Shown one piece after another: positions 43,796-52,521 of a DNA stretch of 64,000 nucleotides; positions within the stretch are counted from its first letter, which is position 1; each line of letters opens with the position of its first letter. The stretch covers positions 62,001 to 126,000 of the forward strand of contig CAJXZB010000001.1 of assembly GCA_913063405.1 (NCBI GenBank), given 5' to 3'. Below the pieces are notes generated by a model. It was not told the DNA's origin, ran no database searches, and saw only the letters and a list, made by a program, of their open reading frames with translations. This DNA comes from an uncultured Ulvibacter sp. Lineage in GTDB: Bacteria; Bacteroidota; Bacteroidia; Flavobacteriales; Flavobacteriaceae. A program made the position numbers and the translations under genes.

Positions 43796-45376
43796 TTAAT
43801 GTAGCGATACGTTGCTGTAATTTGCATTAATAGTGAACATGCTATTAGAGTTCTTTACTTTATTAAAGCCTCTAACCAATACATTATTGTTGTTTTTGGT
43901 ATGGCTTAATTCCAAAGATTTCGGGTACTTTAGCGTGGATTTCTTTCCATTGAAATAAAACGAAAATGCCGTATCCGGAATTTTTATCGTTGCATCTGTA
44001 TTCTCTAAAACGACATCTATACTTTTAAAACTATTGGATACATTATAAATATATAAATTACCGAATGATCCTGACAACAGGGCATTTTTAGTAACAGTAT
44101 TGATATTTACATCACTAGAATTAGCTTGTAGATTAATAGTATCTACTGTATTAAGCTTGCAATCATCCACATAGTTTACCTTTAAAACTCCATCTTTCCA
44201 GTTGTTAACAGAAACAGGAGCGTAAGAAGCATTGATGAGGGATTCTCCCCCATCAATACTATTCGCCGCAAAAGAAGCATAATTAAGCTTTGCATTTATA
44301 TTATAAACATCTGCCATTCTCACCTTTCCGTGACGTACGTTGATGTTGGTTTTTGTTCCTTTAGGCATTTTAATGATGATCTTCCTCTTAGCTTTGGTAT
44401 TCTTACAGTCACTACTCTTAGAACCTTTTATGGTAATAGATTTGTTTCCATGCTTATCTGTGGTTACGGTTTTTGAATAATCATCATCATCATCTTCAAA
44501 CTGCTCTGCCCATTTTTCAACATCTCTCCCAAAGCTCTCTCCCCATTTTTCCATTTCTTTACCAAAGTCTTCACCCCAGGCTTCCATTGTCTTTCCAAAT
44601 TCCTCACCCCATCTTTCCATTTTTCTTTCAAATTCAGGGCCAAATTTCAACTCAAACTCTCGCCCAAATTTTTTCCCCCAATCTTCCATAACGTCTTCAA
44701 AACCATCGGCCCACCTATCTAAGTCATCCAACCAATCGTCTGTTTCTCTTACGCTTACATTAGAACCATACCTTTTGTTAAGTTTATCAACATAACGTTG
44801 CTTATCCTTTCTATATTCTTCAGTATCGAAAGAAATTGAAACACTATTATTAAAGTTATAGTTAACCGATCCATTATCGCCAATAACACTTGGTCTTCGA
44901 TCACTAAATGGCCAATTTGGAAATTTTTCAAAATTTGGGATATCTGGAACAACTACATTCCAATCCAAATCTCCAAGACTTTCCAAGCTTTTAAGCGCTT
45001 CCAATCCCGATAATGATTCTAAACACTTTAGGCTCTCAAGGTTATTCAAAGATTCAAAACTCTCCCAATTATTTCCAGAATTTGAGGTAACAACTACTTT
45101 TCTACTATTGCCAAGAACATCCAAATTCCAATTTTTAAAGATCTCTCGCTTCTCTTTTTCTGAAAGATCTTTCCCTTCAATAAATGCTTCTACTTGAACC
45201 ACATCTTTGTTCCAAGTTTCAAAAACAACATCGGCATACGATACATTTATTGAAACCGTCGCATCATCTCCAACATTAAAGCTTTCTTTATAGCTGCTTT
45301 GAGCAGCTACAATTGATGTTAGAAGCAGCAATACAACTGCACTAACTTTATGACTGCATACTAGTAAACTCTTCAT
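43796..45376 (-). CDS. Secreted DUF4097-like protein with hendecad repeats
   Basis: A 526-residue exported protein with a signal peptide (about 1-25, ending VAAQ). Residues 29-100 and 310-526 look like the beta-helix/adhesin-like DUF4097 fold, with many short strands such as ADVVFETWNKDVVQVEAFI. Between them is a six-residue leucine repeat (NLESLKCLESLSGLEALKSL, about 112-131). A run of 11-residue units such as WGEEFGKTMEA and WGEDFGKEMEK spans about 232-292 and probably folds as a right-handed coiled coil. It is the last gene of an ECF sigma operon and overlaps the gene before it by 29 bp. Role unknown; envelope stress sensing is a guess. Confidence 0.7.
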   Translation of the reverse strand: MKSLLVCSHKVSAVVLLLLTSIVAAQSSYKESFNVGDDATVSINVSYADVVFETWNKDVVQVEAFIEGKDLSEKEKREIFKNWNLDVLGNSRKVVVTSNSGNNWESFESLNNLESLKCLESLSGLEALKSLESLGDLDWNVVVPDIPNFEKFPNWPFSDRRPSVIGDNGSVNYNFNNSVSISFDTEEYRKDKQRYVDKLNKRYGSNVSVRETDDWLDDLDRWADGFEDVMEDWGKKFGREFELKFGPEFERKMERWGEEFGKTMEAWGEDFGKEMEKWGESFGRDVEKWAEQFEDDDDDYSKTVTTDKHGNKSITIKGSKSSDCKNTKAKRKIIIKMPKGTKTNINVRHGKVRMADVYNINAKLNYASFAANSIDGGESLINASYAPVSVNNWKDGVLKVNYVDDCKLNTVDTINLQANSSDVNINTVTKNALLSGSFGNLYIYNVSNSFKSIDVVLENTDATIKIPDTAFSFYFNGKKSTLKYPKSLELSHTKNNNNVLVRGFNKVKNSNSMFTINANYSNVSLH

Positions 45377-45932
45377 TTTCTATATTTTTAAGTTCTTTTA
45401 ATTTGTTTTTAAGTTTGAACAGCAATTCCAAACGTAATTTCAAATTATCAATCAAAGCAGTAACCGTCGCTTCGGAAGGCCCTACGTCATTCATTTCCCT
45501 ATTTAACGAAGTATACTCCTTGTCTAATTCATTTAACCGAAGCATATAGCCATCTATCAAATCCTTATTCTCATCGGTAGTTTGTAAGGACGCCAGTTGC
45601 ACATTAATTCCTGTCAAATAAAACTCTTCAACCTTCTTAAGATCTGGTGAAATATCTCCCAATGTAAATTGAGGAGTATTCTTCACATCATTAATTTCTG
45701 CAACCTGAACCTCTGGATCATTCTCATTGGATAGTTGTTCGTATCCAAAATACCCTAAACTAAAAAGTAGAATTCCAATGGCAGCAATTTTCAACCAAAA
45801 GTAAGAATGACTGTTCTTCTTCTCTGGTAAGGACGGTTTTAGCCTCTCTTCAAAACGAGCTTCGTGCCCTTTTGAAAGTTTTGGTGCGTCCTGTCTATGC
45901 TCTTTTAGCATTTTTCTAATATCCTGTGCCAT
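45348..45932 (-). CDS. Putative membrane anti-sigma or sigma-operon protein
   Basis: A 194-residue protein. Residues 1-48 are cytoplasmic and charged, one transmembrane helix lies at about 49-66 (KIAAIGILLFSLGYFGY), and the remaining part is periplasmic and helical, rich in Leu and Lys. The layout is that of an anti-sigma factor without an obvious zinc motif. It overlaps the ECF sigma gene by 17 bp and the repeat protein by 29 bp. That overlap supports joint translation of a sigma, regulator and effector trio. Confidence 0.6.
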   Translation of the reverse strand: MAQDIRKMLKEHRQDAPKLSKGHEARFEERLKPSLPEKKNSHSYFWLKIAAIGILLFSLGYFGYEQLSNENDPEVQVAEINDVKNTPQFTLGDISPDLKKVEEFYLTGINVQLASLQTTDENKDLIDGYMLRLNELDKEYTSLNREMNDVGPSEATVTALIDNLKLRLELLFKLKNKLKELKNIENEEFTSMQS

Positions 45933-46461
45933 ATCGCAAATGTTTTAATGATTCTTTTAACTGTGTTTTACCTCGATGTAAGTTTGTTCTAGAGGCGCTT
46001 TCAGAAATCCCTAACACCTCAGAGATCTCTTGATGGTCATAACCTTCTAGTAAAAATAGCTGAACCACAACTTTGTAATTTTCTGGAAGTTGTTCTATTG
46101 CTGAAGTAATTTCTTCAACTGTGGTTTCATCTGAAACCGACCAGTCATGTTCGTCATCCGCAATATGAATTACTTCTTCATTAATTAGTTCAGCATCAAT
46201 TTTACGCGCTTTGATGGTATCGAGACACGTATTCACTACAATTCTTTTTAACCAGGCCCCAAAGGTGACGTCCCCTTTAAACTGGCTTAACTTCCGAAAC
46301 GCTTTTATAAACGCTTCCTGCATTGCATCTTCCGCCGCTGCTGCATCTTTTAAATATCTGCTCGCTACTATAAACATCCCATCGCAATACTGCTTATAAA
46401 GCTGCATTTGCGCTTTAGGGTTATTATCCTTACACTGTTCAACAAGTAGTTGGTTAGACAC
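45916..46461 (-). CDS. RNA polymerase sigma-70 factor, ECF subfamily
   Basis: A 181-residue ECF sigma factor. Region 2 includes NPKAQMQLYKQYCDGMFIVA and AAEDAMQEAFIKAFRKLSQF at about 14-57, with the FGAWLKRIVVNTCLD core-binding helix following. Region 4 has LPENYKVVVQLFLLEGYDHQ and an HTH through SASRTNLHRGKTQLKE (about 125-170). It heads a three-gene operon with two envelope proteins. Its own promoter was not identified. Confidence 0.92.
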   Translation of the reverse strand: MSNQLLVEQCKDNNPKAQMQLYKQYCDGMFIVASRYLKDAAAAEDAMQEAFIKAFRKLSQFKGDVTFGAWLKRIVVNTCLDTIKARKIDAELINEEVIHIADDEHDWSVSDETTVEEITSAIEQLPENYKVVVQLFLLEGYDHQEISEVLGISESASRTNLHRGKTQLKESLKHLRYGTGY

Positions 46462-46576
46462 TTATGATGGTTTTTTGGTTGCTGTTCCTCTAAAAGACGA
46501 CACATTACTTTCAATGTTGCAAAAAAGTAAAAATAAAGTATAATTCGGCATTTGATGTTGTTAGCTACCACATAAA

Positions 46577-46609
46577 AATAGTGTCTAAAAACCAAATTCA
46601 GACACTATT
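46577..46609 (-). terminator. Terminator of the serine hydrolase gene
   Basis: AATAGTGTCT (46577-46586) and AGACACTATT (46600-46609) form a perfect 10-bp stem with a 13-base loop. On the minus strand it is followed by TTTTTATG. It lies 40 bp past the hydrolase stop and before the sigma operon promoter area. Confidence 0.7.
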
Positions 46610-46648
46610 CTTATTGTATTTCTCAGAAACTAATTTATGCGTCAAGAA

Positions 46649-48157
46649 TCAACAACAATTCTTTTCTTGCTCAGGTATAGGAAGTACAGATGACCTTCCT
46701 TTTGGTTTTTGAATTCTTTTCTTAAAAATAACATTAGCCAAACGAGCCACATTTTCGAATTCTCCATCTTTAATCAGCTTCAGAAATTTCTTTTCATTCT
46801 TTTCTCCAATTCCCTTCAGCATTTCACTAAATCCCTTCTCAAGATCTCCGTATTTGTATTGATATAATTCCAAAATGTTAAACAAGTCACTTTTATAATT
46901 TTTCAGAAAATAATACAATTGAGAATTTATAACCTCGGTATCTGCAGGTGAAAAAGTAAAATTATTTATTGCACAAACAGAATGCGAAGGGCTTCCAATA
47001 AATCGTAAAGCCGCAATCTCTCTAGTAAGTGATTTTAGCTTTGGCCCTCCTACTCGTGAGTTTACCATGACCGCAATCCCAAAACCACTTTCAGACCACA
47101 TCGTATATCTTGCTTCATAATTTCCAATGATCCCAGGATGGAAAAATGCGTCTCTGCCAAAATACTCATTGGATTGCGCTTGCGTATCTGGGCGAAAAAC
47201 ACCCATTCCGGTTTGAGAAGATCCAAAAGCCCCATAATTACCCATCATTTGTGCTTTTGTTTCTTCGGTAATTATCTTGTTCGTATTTATTAGGATCATC
47301 AATCTGGCAAGGTCACCAATCGACATTGACCACCCCCCCGCTGGACCTTCCCAGCCAGTATATTGTTGATTCGAATGTGACGTGCCATTTTCTGGATAAT
47401 CAAACGCTAAATTTGGGATCGAATTTCTTCTCCAGTAGGCATTGAGACAAGGAGTTTGCATGGTGTCTCCTGTAATCACGCCACCTTTCATTCCTACGTT
47501 CCACCAAACGTAATTCTCATAACCTCTTTCTCCATCCTTAAAGTCATTGCTTTTATTCGTAGTTATAAAATCTATGATCGCTCCTAAAATGCTATAGCCA
47601 GTATTTGAATAATTCACATCATCAGGATTACCGACAATAGCGCTTGATCTATATCCCCAATAGGCATATCGGGGATGTATTCCTGGATGATCTCCTCCAT
47701 CAGGAAATTTTGCCCGTAAATCATCTTCTGTTTGTGGAAAATTGAAAGTTGGATCCCAGGCCAAACCTGAGCGATGTGTAAGTAAATCTGTAATTGTTAT
47801 CTCTTGCCAAGCAGGTGGCGTAAATGGCAGGTATTTATCTATAGTGTCATCCAGATTAAGAAATCCACTCTCGAATAGTTTTAATACAGCCAACGAAGTA
47901 AGTGTTTTTGAAACCGACCCAACACTACTAGGAGTATGATAACCGAAATCTACCTCGGTGTTTTCATCTTTGGACAGTCCATATCCTTTAAGGTAACTTA
48001 TTTTGTTGTTACATACGATCGCAATCGTACATCCCTTTACTCCATTCGAATCCATAAAACCATCGACTATACTGTCAACATTATTTAATACTCCTAAGAA
48101 TTCGGAATCCTTGGCAATTGTTGTTTGATAATTAAAAAGACTACATGGTTTGCACAT
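46649..48157 (-). CDS. Serine hydrolase of the beta-lactamase/PBP4-like family
   Basis: From the ATG at 48157 the protein has 502 residues; the frame extends to a TTG at 48277, but those 40 residues look non-coding. The active-site SxxK is in SSVGSVSKTLTSLAVLKL near 73. The YxN motif is in VNYSNTGYSILGAII near 175, and a C-terminal HPGIIGNYEARY may serve as the third motif. Such enzymes are penicillin-binding-like esterases or peptidases. There is no clear signal peptide at the chosen start, but MCKPCSLF is cysteine-rich. The last 100 residues are a helical extension ending in CC. Confidence 0.82.
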   Translation of the reverse strand: MCKPCSLFNYQTTIAKDSEFLGVLNNVDSIVDGFMDSNGVKGCTIAIVCNNKISYLKGYGLSKDENTEVDFGYHTPSSVGSVSKTLTSLAVLKLFESGFLNLDDTIDKYLPFTPPAWQEITITDLLTHRSGLAWDPTFNFPQTEDDLRAKFPDGGDHPGIHPRYAYWGYRSSAIVGNPDDVNYSNTGYSILGAIIDFITTNKSNDFKDGERGYENYVWWNVGMKGGVITGDTMQTPCLNAYWRRNSIPNLAFDYPENGTSHSNQQYTGWEGPAGGWSMSIGDLARLMILINTNKIITEETKAQMMGNYGAFGSSQTGMGVFRPDTQAQSNEYFGRDAFFHPGIIGNYEARYTMWSESGFGIAVMVNSRVGGPKLKSLTREIAALRFIGSPSHSVCAINNFTFSPADTEVINSQLYYFLKNYKSDLFNILELYQYKYGDLEKGFSEMLKGIGEKNEKKFLKLIKDGEFENVARLANVIFKKRIQKPKGRSSVLPIPEQEKNCC

Positions 48158-48540
48158 AATTTCTAGTTTTAAGTAGTTAAAAATTGATTTAATAAATAAT
48201 AGAATATGCCAAGCGTTACACTGGCCAATGTTAATTGACAAGGGAGTCAATGGTAGTTTGTAAACAGAGAAATCCAACTCTAATTGGGGATAGGCAAATC
48301 TAATTATTGTATAACAATATGAATAACAGCTATGTAACCATTACCCCAATAAATGTAACATTCAGGGTTATAAATTACTATGAAGAAAAAAATCCTTAAA
48401 AACAAAAGCCAATTCAAGAAAGCCAGAAAAATTTATTTGTACTTTTATGATCACTTTAACAAGAATAGGGTTGTTAGGAAGAAAATATGGTCCGCCTTCA
48501 ACTGGTTAATTTGACTACTATTAATATCTAAAACCTTATT
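48158..48540. other. Intergenic region between the hydrolase and DUF2911 genes
   Basis: A 383-bp region between divergent genes. It holds a minus-strand -7-like box TAGATTTG at 48302-48295, and a plus-strand 44-codon frame at 48380-48514 coding for a basic peptide. Nothing else is recognisable. The box lacks a -33 element at the correct distance, and the small frame is only a candidate gene. Confidence 0.4.
48380..48514 (+). CDS. Candidate small basic protein, 44 aa
   Basis: ATG at 48380 to TGA at 48512-48514. The product is very rich in lysine and arginine in its N-terminal half (MKKKILKNKSQFKKARK), then has aromatic residues (YLYFYDHF) and ends in WSAFNWLI. It lies 26 bp before the DUF2911 gene on the same strand. 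There is no known match by eye and chance is a real possibility in AT-rich DNA. The amphipathic basic profile could suit a nucleic-acid or membrane-binding peptide. Confidence 0.25.
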   Translation: MKKKILKNKSQFKKARKIYLYFYDHFNKNRVVRKKIWSAFNWLI

Positions 48541-49122
48541 ATGAAAAAAAAAATAAAAATACTTTTATGGGCAGTTGGAATAATTGGGTTATTACTTCTT
48601 GCATTCAATTTTATCTTATGGCCAATTTTACAGAAACAAACAAAAAAGAACAGTCCAGAACATCGTGTGAGTTATACAAAAGGCGATTTAAAACTAGATA
48701 TTTTTTACTGTAGCCCTTCAAAAAAAGATAGAGAAATTTTTGGAGGCTTGGTACCCTACGGTGAAGTTTGGAGAACCGGTGCCAATGAGGCCAGTACTTT
48801 TACAACTAATAAAGATTTAATGATAGCCAGACAACCCCTAAAAGCAGGAAAATATACACTTTGGACCATCCCTAACGAGGATAACTGGAAGATCATATTT
48901 AACAGTAAGATGTATGGCTGGGGCGTAAAACTAACAGATCAAAAGGCATCACGAGACCCTGATTTTGATGCATTAGTCGTTGAGGCAACTGTATCGCGGA
49001 GCTTAAATATAATTGAAGATTTTTCAATTACACTTAATGATCCTTCTCCAATTACCACAGTAATGATATTCGCTTGGGATAATGTAGTCGTCCCCTTGGC
49101 AATCCGAGAACTATTAGATTAA
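48541..49122 (+). CDS. DUF2911 family protein with N-terminal membrane anchor
   Basis: A 193-residue protein with one N-terminal transmembrane helix (about 6-30). The envelope domain then has VSYTKGDLKLDIFYCSPSKKD near 44 and the conserved core VPYGEVWRTGANEASTFTTN near 72-91, which is characteristic of DUF2911. The family is common in Bacteroidota; function is not established. It ends ELLD inside a long palindrome that also contains the end of the convergent osmC/ohr gene. Confidence 0.85.
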   Translation: MKKKIKILLWAVGIIGLLLLAFNFILWPILQKQTKKNSPEHRVSYTKGDLKLDIFYCSPSKKDREIFGGLVPYGEVWRTGANEASTFTTNKDLMIARQPLKAGKYTLWTIPNEDNWKIIFNSKMYGWGVKLTDQKASRDPDFDALVVEATVSRSLNIIEDFSITLNDPSPITTVMIFAWDNVVVPLAIRELLD

Positions 49123-49160
49123 AAAGCCTCCGCTGAAGCGGAGGCTTTTTAATCTAATAG
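49111..49160. terminator. Bidirectional terminator, 24-bp perfect inverted repeat covering both stop codons
   Basis: Arms 49111-49134 and 49137-49160 are perfectly complementary with a GA spacer. The core is AAGCCTCCGCT/AGCGGAGGCTT flanked by A5 and T5, so it is an intrinsic terminator on both strands. The outer part of each arm encodes the final LLD codons and stop of the gene on that side. Both proteins therefore end in the same three residues. Confidence 0.93.
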
Positions 49161-49571
49161 TAAGTTGAGTGTTACTGTTATGTTATCTTGTGTCGCTTTG
49201 GAAAATGGACAAATTTCATGTGCCATATTTATAAGGTCCTCTCCCGTTTTCATATCTACACCTGGGATATAACAATCCAAAGTAACTTCTAAAAATGCTC
49301 CATCCTCATCCTCACAAAATCCTATTGTAGCCTCTACGCTAAAATCATCCGAAATATTTAATCTCTTTTTACCCGCTAATAATTTAATTGCGCCTCCAAA
49401 ACAAGCCGCATACGCACACCCAAACAACTGTTCTGGATTAATTCCTTCACCACCATCGCCTCCCATCGATTTTGGGACCGATAATTTAGAATCAATTTTT
49501 CCATCTTCTGTTGAGACGTGACCACCTCTTCCTCCTACTGCAGTAGAAGTTGCTTCATATAAAGTTTTCAT
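49149..49571 (-). CDS. ohr: Organic hydroperoxide resistance protein (Ohr/OsmC family)
   Basis: A 140-residue thiol peroxidase that reduces organic hydroperoxides with a cysteine pair. The first redox cysteine is in PEQLFGCAYAACFGGAI (Cys52), the second in MAHEICPFSKAT (Cys121), matching Ohr spacing. ATSTAVGGRGGHVSTEDG near 8-25 is the Ohr N-terminal pattern. Length is typical. It is a single-gene unit, convergent with the DUF2911 gene and divergent from the meaB gene. No OhrR regulator is nearby. Confidence 0.93.
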   Translation of the reverse strand: MKTLYEATSTAVGGRGGHVSTEDGKIDSKLSVPKSMGGDGGEGINPEQLFGCAYAACFGGAIKLLAGKKRLNISDDFSVEATIGFCEDEDGAFLEVTLDCYIPGVDMKTGEDLINMAHEICPFSKATQDNITVTLNLLLD

Positions 49572-49664
49572 AAGTTTGGATTTATTAATTTATCGTATTT
49601 TAAATATACCACCGAATTACCACTTTATCAAACTAAATTCATAAAAATGTCATAAATTCACTAC

Positions 49665-50741
49665 GTGGCAAAAGCTGATAAGCATATGGGTTCTTTGGAA
49701 GAAAAGAAAGGTATTTTACAACCTGGCTCTTTAAGTCAATCTGCTGCGGAGAAACTAAAAAAAGAGCGAAAAAAGACGTCGAATGCCCAAGATCTCATTT
49801 CGAGTATTTTGGCAAATAGCACCCCACATTTAAGTCGTGCTATAACTCTAATTGAGAGCACGGCACCAAAACATCAACAACAAGCCAAGGAAATTATTGA
49901 AGCTTGTCTCCCATATGCCAACGATTCGATTAGAATTGGAATTACGGGGGTGCCTGGCGTTGGTAAAAGTACTTTTATAGAAAGTTTTGGAATGCAATTG
50001 GCGGATCTAGGAAAACGGGTTGCTATTTTAGCGGTAGATCCAAGTAGTAGTCTAAGTAAGGGGAGTATCTTAGGAGATAAAACCCGAATGGAAGAATTGG
50101 TGAAAAGGCCCTTTGTTTTTATTCGCCCGTCAGCTAGTGGTGATTCGTTGGGTGGTGTAGCACGAAAAACCAGAGAAACTATCATACTTTGTGAAGCAGC
50201 GGGATATGACCATATAATTATTGAAACAGTTGGAGTTGGACAGAGTGAAACTGCGGTACATTCTATGACCGATTTCTTTTTGCTTCTGAAACTTGCTGGA
50301 GCCGGAGACGAATTGCAAGGTATTAAGCGAGGCATTATGGAGATGGCGGATGTAATTGTTATTAATAAAGCCGATGGCGAAAACCAAAAAGCCGCCAGAC
50401 TTGCAAAAACAGAATTTAATAGAGCATTGCACCTATATCCCACAAAAGACAGCGGCTGGTCACCCAAAACTGTTACAGCAAGCGCACTTCAAAATGAGGG
50501 CATTCGGGAAGTTTGGAAACTTATCTCCGATTATATTTCCAAAACTTCAGAAAACGGGTACTTTCAGAAAAAAAGAAAAGAACAAGACAAATTCTGGTTG
50601 CTACAGACGATTGAAGCCAGATTGAAATCTGATTTTTACAAAAATTCTTCCATAAAGAAAGAACTCAAGAAACAACTAACACTGCTTGAGGATAATAAAA
50701 CGACCCCCTTTGAAGCGGCGAATTATCTTTTAAGCCTTTGA
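49665..50741 (+). CDS. meaB: Methylmalonyl-CoA mutase-associated GTPase MeaB
   Basis: A 358-residue P-loop GTPase that protects and reloads B12-dependent methylmalonyl-CoA mutase. Walker A is GVPGVGKST at 95-103, followed by AVDPSSSLSKGSILGDKTRM near 123, DHIIIETVGVGQSE near 185 and the NKAD specificity motif near 232. The start is GTG at 49665; an in-frame ATG at 49686 is possible. No mutase gene is adjacent, though a cobalamin adenosyltransferase lies at 36637. Confidence 0.93.
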   Translation: MAKADKHMGSLEEKKGILQPGSLSQSAAEKLKKERKKTSNAQDLISSILANSTPHLSRAITLIESTAPKHQQQAKEIIEACLPYANDSIRIGITGVPGVGKSTFIESFGMQLADLGKRVAILAVDPSSSLSKGSILGDKTRMEELVKRPFVFIRPSASGDSLGGVARKTRETIILCEAAGYDHIIIETVGVGQSETAVHSMTDFFLLLKLAGAGDELQGIKRGIMEMADVIVINKADGENQKAARLAKTEFNRALHLYPTKDSGWSPKTVTASALQNEGIREVWKLISDYISKTSENGYFQKKRKEQDKFWLLQTIEARLKSDFYKNSSIKKELKKQLTLLEDNKTTPFEAANYLLSL

Positions 50742-50768
50742 TTTTCAAATGGCAGAAATTTCGAAAAT

Positions 50769-51347
50769 TCAGAACCTATACTTTAATCCTAGAAGGTAAG
50801 AGTCTTTTCCTCCGTAAAAACTAAACTCATAATGATCTTTTTGATAAGGAGTTGTAAAAATGTAAGTGTTACCTATTCCAACTAACATACCACCTAGTAC
50901 GTCCCAAACATCATGGCGGTCGTTTTCACCTTCTAACCTACTGTATGCAACAAATACGGCTAGAGCATAGGCAGGTACCCCATACTTCCAACCATAGCGC
51001 CTCTGGATAAACGAGGCGCCGGAAAATGCCGAAGAAGTGTGTCCAGAAGGAAACGCATGTCCGTCGGCTGCGCTCTCTGGCCTAGGTTTGTTAAAGGAAT
51101 ATTTAAGAATATAGGTCAACCCTACTGTTCCTCCATAGGACTTTAAAAATTGCCAAAATCCCTCTTTATCTCTCATAAAAAGAGTACTTAAACCGGCTGA
51201 TCCGGGCAGGGCGATTTGAAGGACATCTCCAATATCTTCAATAACAATCTCTCGTTTATCATCGGCAGCAAGTACATCCTGTGCCCAACAAATACCAGTA
51301 AAAAAACCTAAAAATACAAGTGTAATTAATCTCTTAATAATCATCAT
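50769..51347 (-). CDS. PAP2 family phosphatase, secreted or outer-membrane type
   Basis: A 192-residue protein with a signal peptide (about 1-22, ending CWAQ) and the full PAP2 signature: KYSFNKPRPES (K-x6-RP), PSGHTS near 103, and YSRLEGENDRHDVWDV (SR-x5-H-x3-D). Such enzymes dephosphorylate lipid phosphates, including undecaprenyl pyrophosphate and lipid A. The C-terminal LGLKYRF ending on phenylalanine suggests an outer-membrane beta-strand end. A GTTAGAC inverted repeat lies just before its start. Confidence 0.88.
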   Translation of the reverse strand: MMIIKRLITLVFLGFFTGICWAQDVLAADDKREIVIEDIGDVLQIALPGSAGLSTLFMRDKEGFWQFLKSYGGTVGLTYILKYSFNKPRPESAADGHAFPSGHTSSAFSGASFIQRRYGWKYGVPAYALAVFVAYSRLEGENDRHDVWDVLGGMLVGIGNTYIFTTPYQKDHYEFSFYGGKDSYLLGLKYRF

Positions 51348-51357
51348 ATGGAAGCTT

Positions 51358-51379
51358 GTTAGACGTTTAATTGTCTAAC
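51358..51379 (-). promoter_or_regulatory. Inverted repeat in the 5' region of the PAP2 gene
   Basis: GTTAGAC (51358-51364) and GTCTAAC (51373-51379) form a 7-bp stem with an 8-base loop, ending about 10 bp before the ATG of the PAP2 gene. It may be an operator, an RNA hairpin covering the start, or the end of the AraC-type transcript. No T run follows on the minus strand, so a terminator is unlikely. Confidence 0.35.
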
Positions 51380-51433
51380 GATACATTCTGGTTTAGAATT
51401 ACGTTGGAAGAGTCCAAGATGATTATGTCGGAC

Positions 51434-52477
51434 TTACAAACTATTTATGGAAAGTGATTTTTTATACTCCAAAGGCGTTAATCCCTTCATTTTCTTAAAA
51501 GTTGCGTAGAAGGTCGATTTCGAACTAAATCCTGCTTCATTTGCTATTCCCATTAATGAATAATGCTCATATTGATCATTTCGGATGGAATCTACAAAAG
51601 CCTCCACTCGATATCCATTGATAAAATCCTGAAAATTTATATTTAAATGAACATTTAATATTTCGGAGATATATTGCTTCGGAATTTGTAGTCTTTGAGA
51701 CAATATGGTAAGCGAGAGTTTAGTATCCTTGAAACCTTGATCAATTTCCATGTGTGAGATCAAACTTCTTTTATATTTTTCCACCAAGTTCACGTTGAGT
51801 CCTGAACTCTTATATTTTTCACTTTCATTAGACAACAACACGTCCTTTGGAGAAAGAATTAGTTTGCTAGAGATATAGTAAAAAATAAACGCAACAACTA
51901 TCAAGGTATAAGTCGCGAATGCTGCATCACTAAAAATTTCTATTTCTGGAAAGTCGAACCATCCCAAAATATCATTTACTATGGATGTACTCATGAGCAG
52001 CGTTAGCGGAATAATTACAGATAACATCCATCGCTGCTTCTTTGAAAAAAATAATTCTTTAATGGTTAAAAACAAATAAGATAGGAAAGACAATTCAACT
52101 GCGAGTTCAATTATATCAACTAGTAACAAATCCTCAAGAGCAGTATTCATTACCTCCGAGATCTCAATTAAAAAATATAGAACATTTGGAACAAAATAAA
52201 AGAAATCCCTTCTATAGAATTCATCCGATTCTGAAACATAGTACTTGACGAATAGAAAAAGAAATGTTATAAAAAGAGAAATATCGAAAAAGAACCAGTC
52301 AATACCTTTCACAAATAAATTGTTTGCATCATCTCCAATAATAAAAAGGAGTATTGAGGCTATGGCTCCTGCTAACAACCAAAGTAATGACCTCTTATAG
52401 TAGGATCGTTTCTTGAAGAATACAATTAAAAGAAAAACACCCTGAAATAACGCAACTATTTGTAGAGTTGAAAGCAT
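51434..52477 (-). CDS. AraC family transcriptional regulator with N-terminal membrane domain
   Basis: A 347-residue regulator. Residues 1-215 contain about seven hydrophobic helices with short loops. The C-terminal 110 residues form the double helix-turn-helix AraC domain: LSLTILSQRLQIPKQYISEI near 255 and the second HTH in SLMGIANEAGFSSKSTFYA near 308, then FKKMKGLTPLEYKKS. Membrane-bound AraC proteins are common in Bacteroidota and are thought to sense small molecules. The likely targets are adjacent genes; no ligand is known. Confidence 0.88.
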   Translation of the reverse strand: MLSTLQIVALFQGVFLLIVFFKKRSYYKRSLLWLLAGAIASILLFIIGDDANNLFVKGIDWFFFDISLFITFLFLFVKYYVSESDEFYRRDFFYFVPNVLYFLIEISEVMNTALEDLLLVDIIELAVELSFLSYLFLTIKELFFSKKQRWMLSVIIPLTLLMSTSIVNDILGWFDFPEIEIFSDAAFATYTLIVVAFIFYYISSKLILSPKDVLLSNESEKYKSSGLNVNLVEKYKRSLISHMEIDQGFKDTKLSLTILSQRLQIPKQYISEILNVHLNINFQDFINGYRVEAFVDSIRNDQYEHYSLMGIANEAGFSSKSTFYATFKKMKGLTPLEYKKSLSINSL

Positions 52478-52521
52478 TAGAAAGGTTTATAAAATAACGG
52501 GTAATTTATACCAATAGTATC

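Noticed and set aside
49874-50467. Long minus-strand frame opposite meaB (197 codons)
   Set aside because: It mirrors the codon structure of a clear GTPase gene and has no domain of its own.
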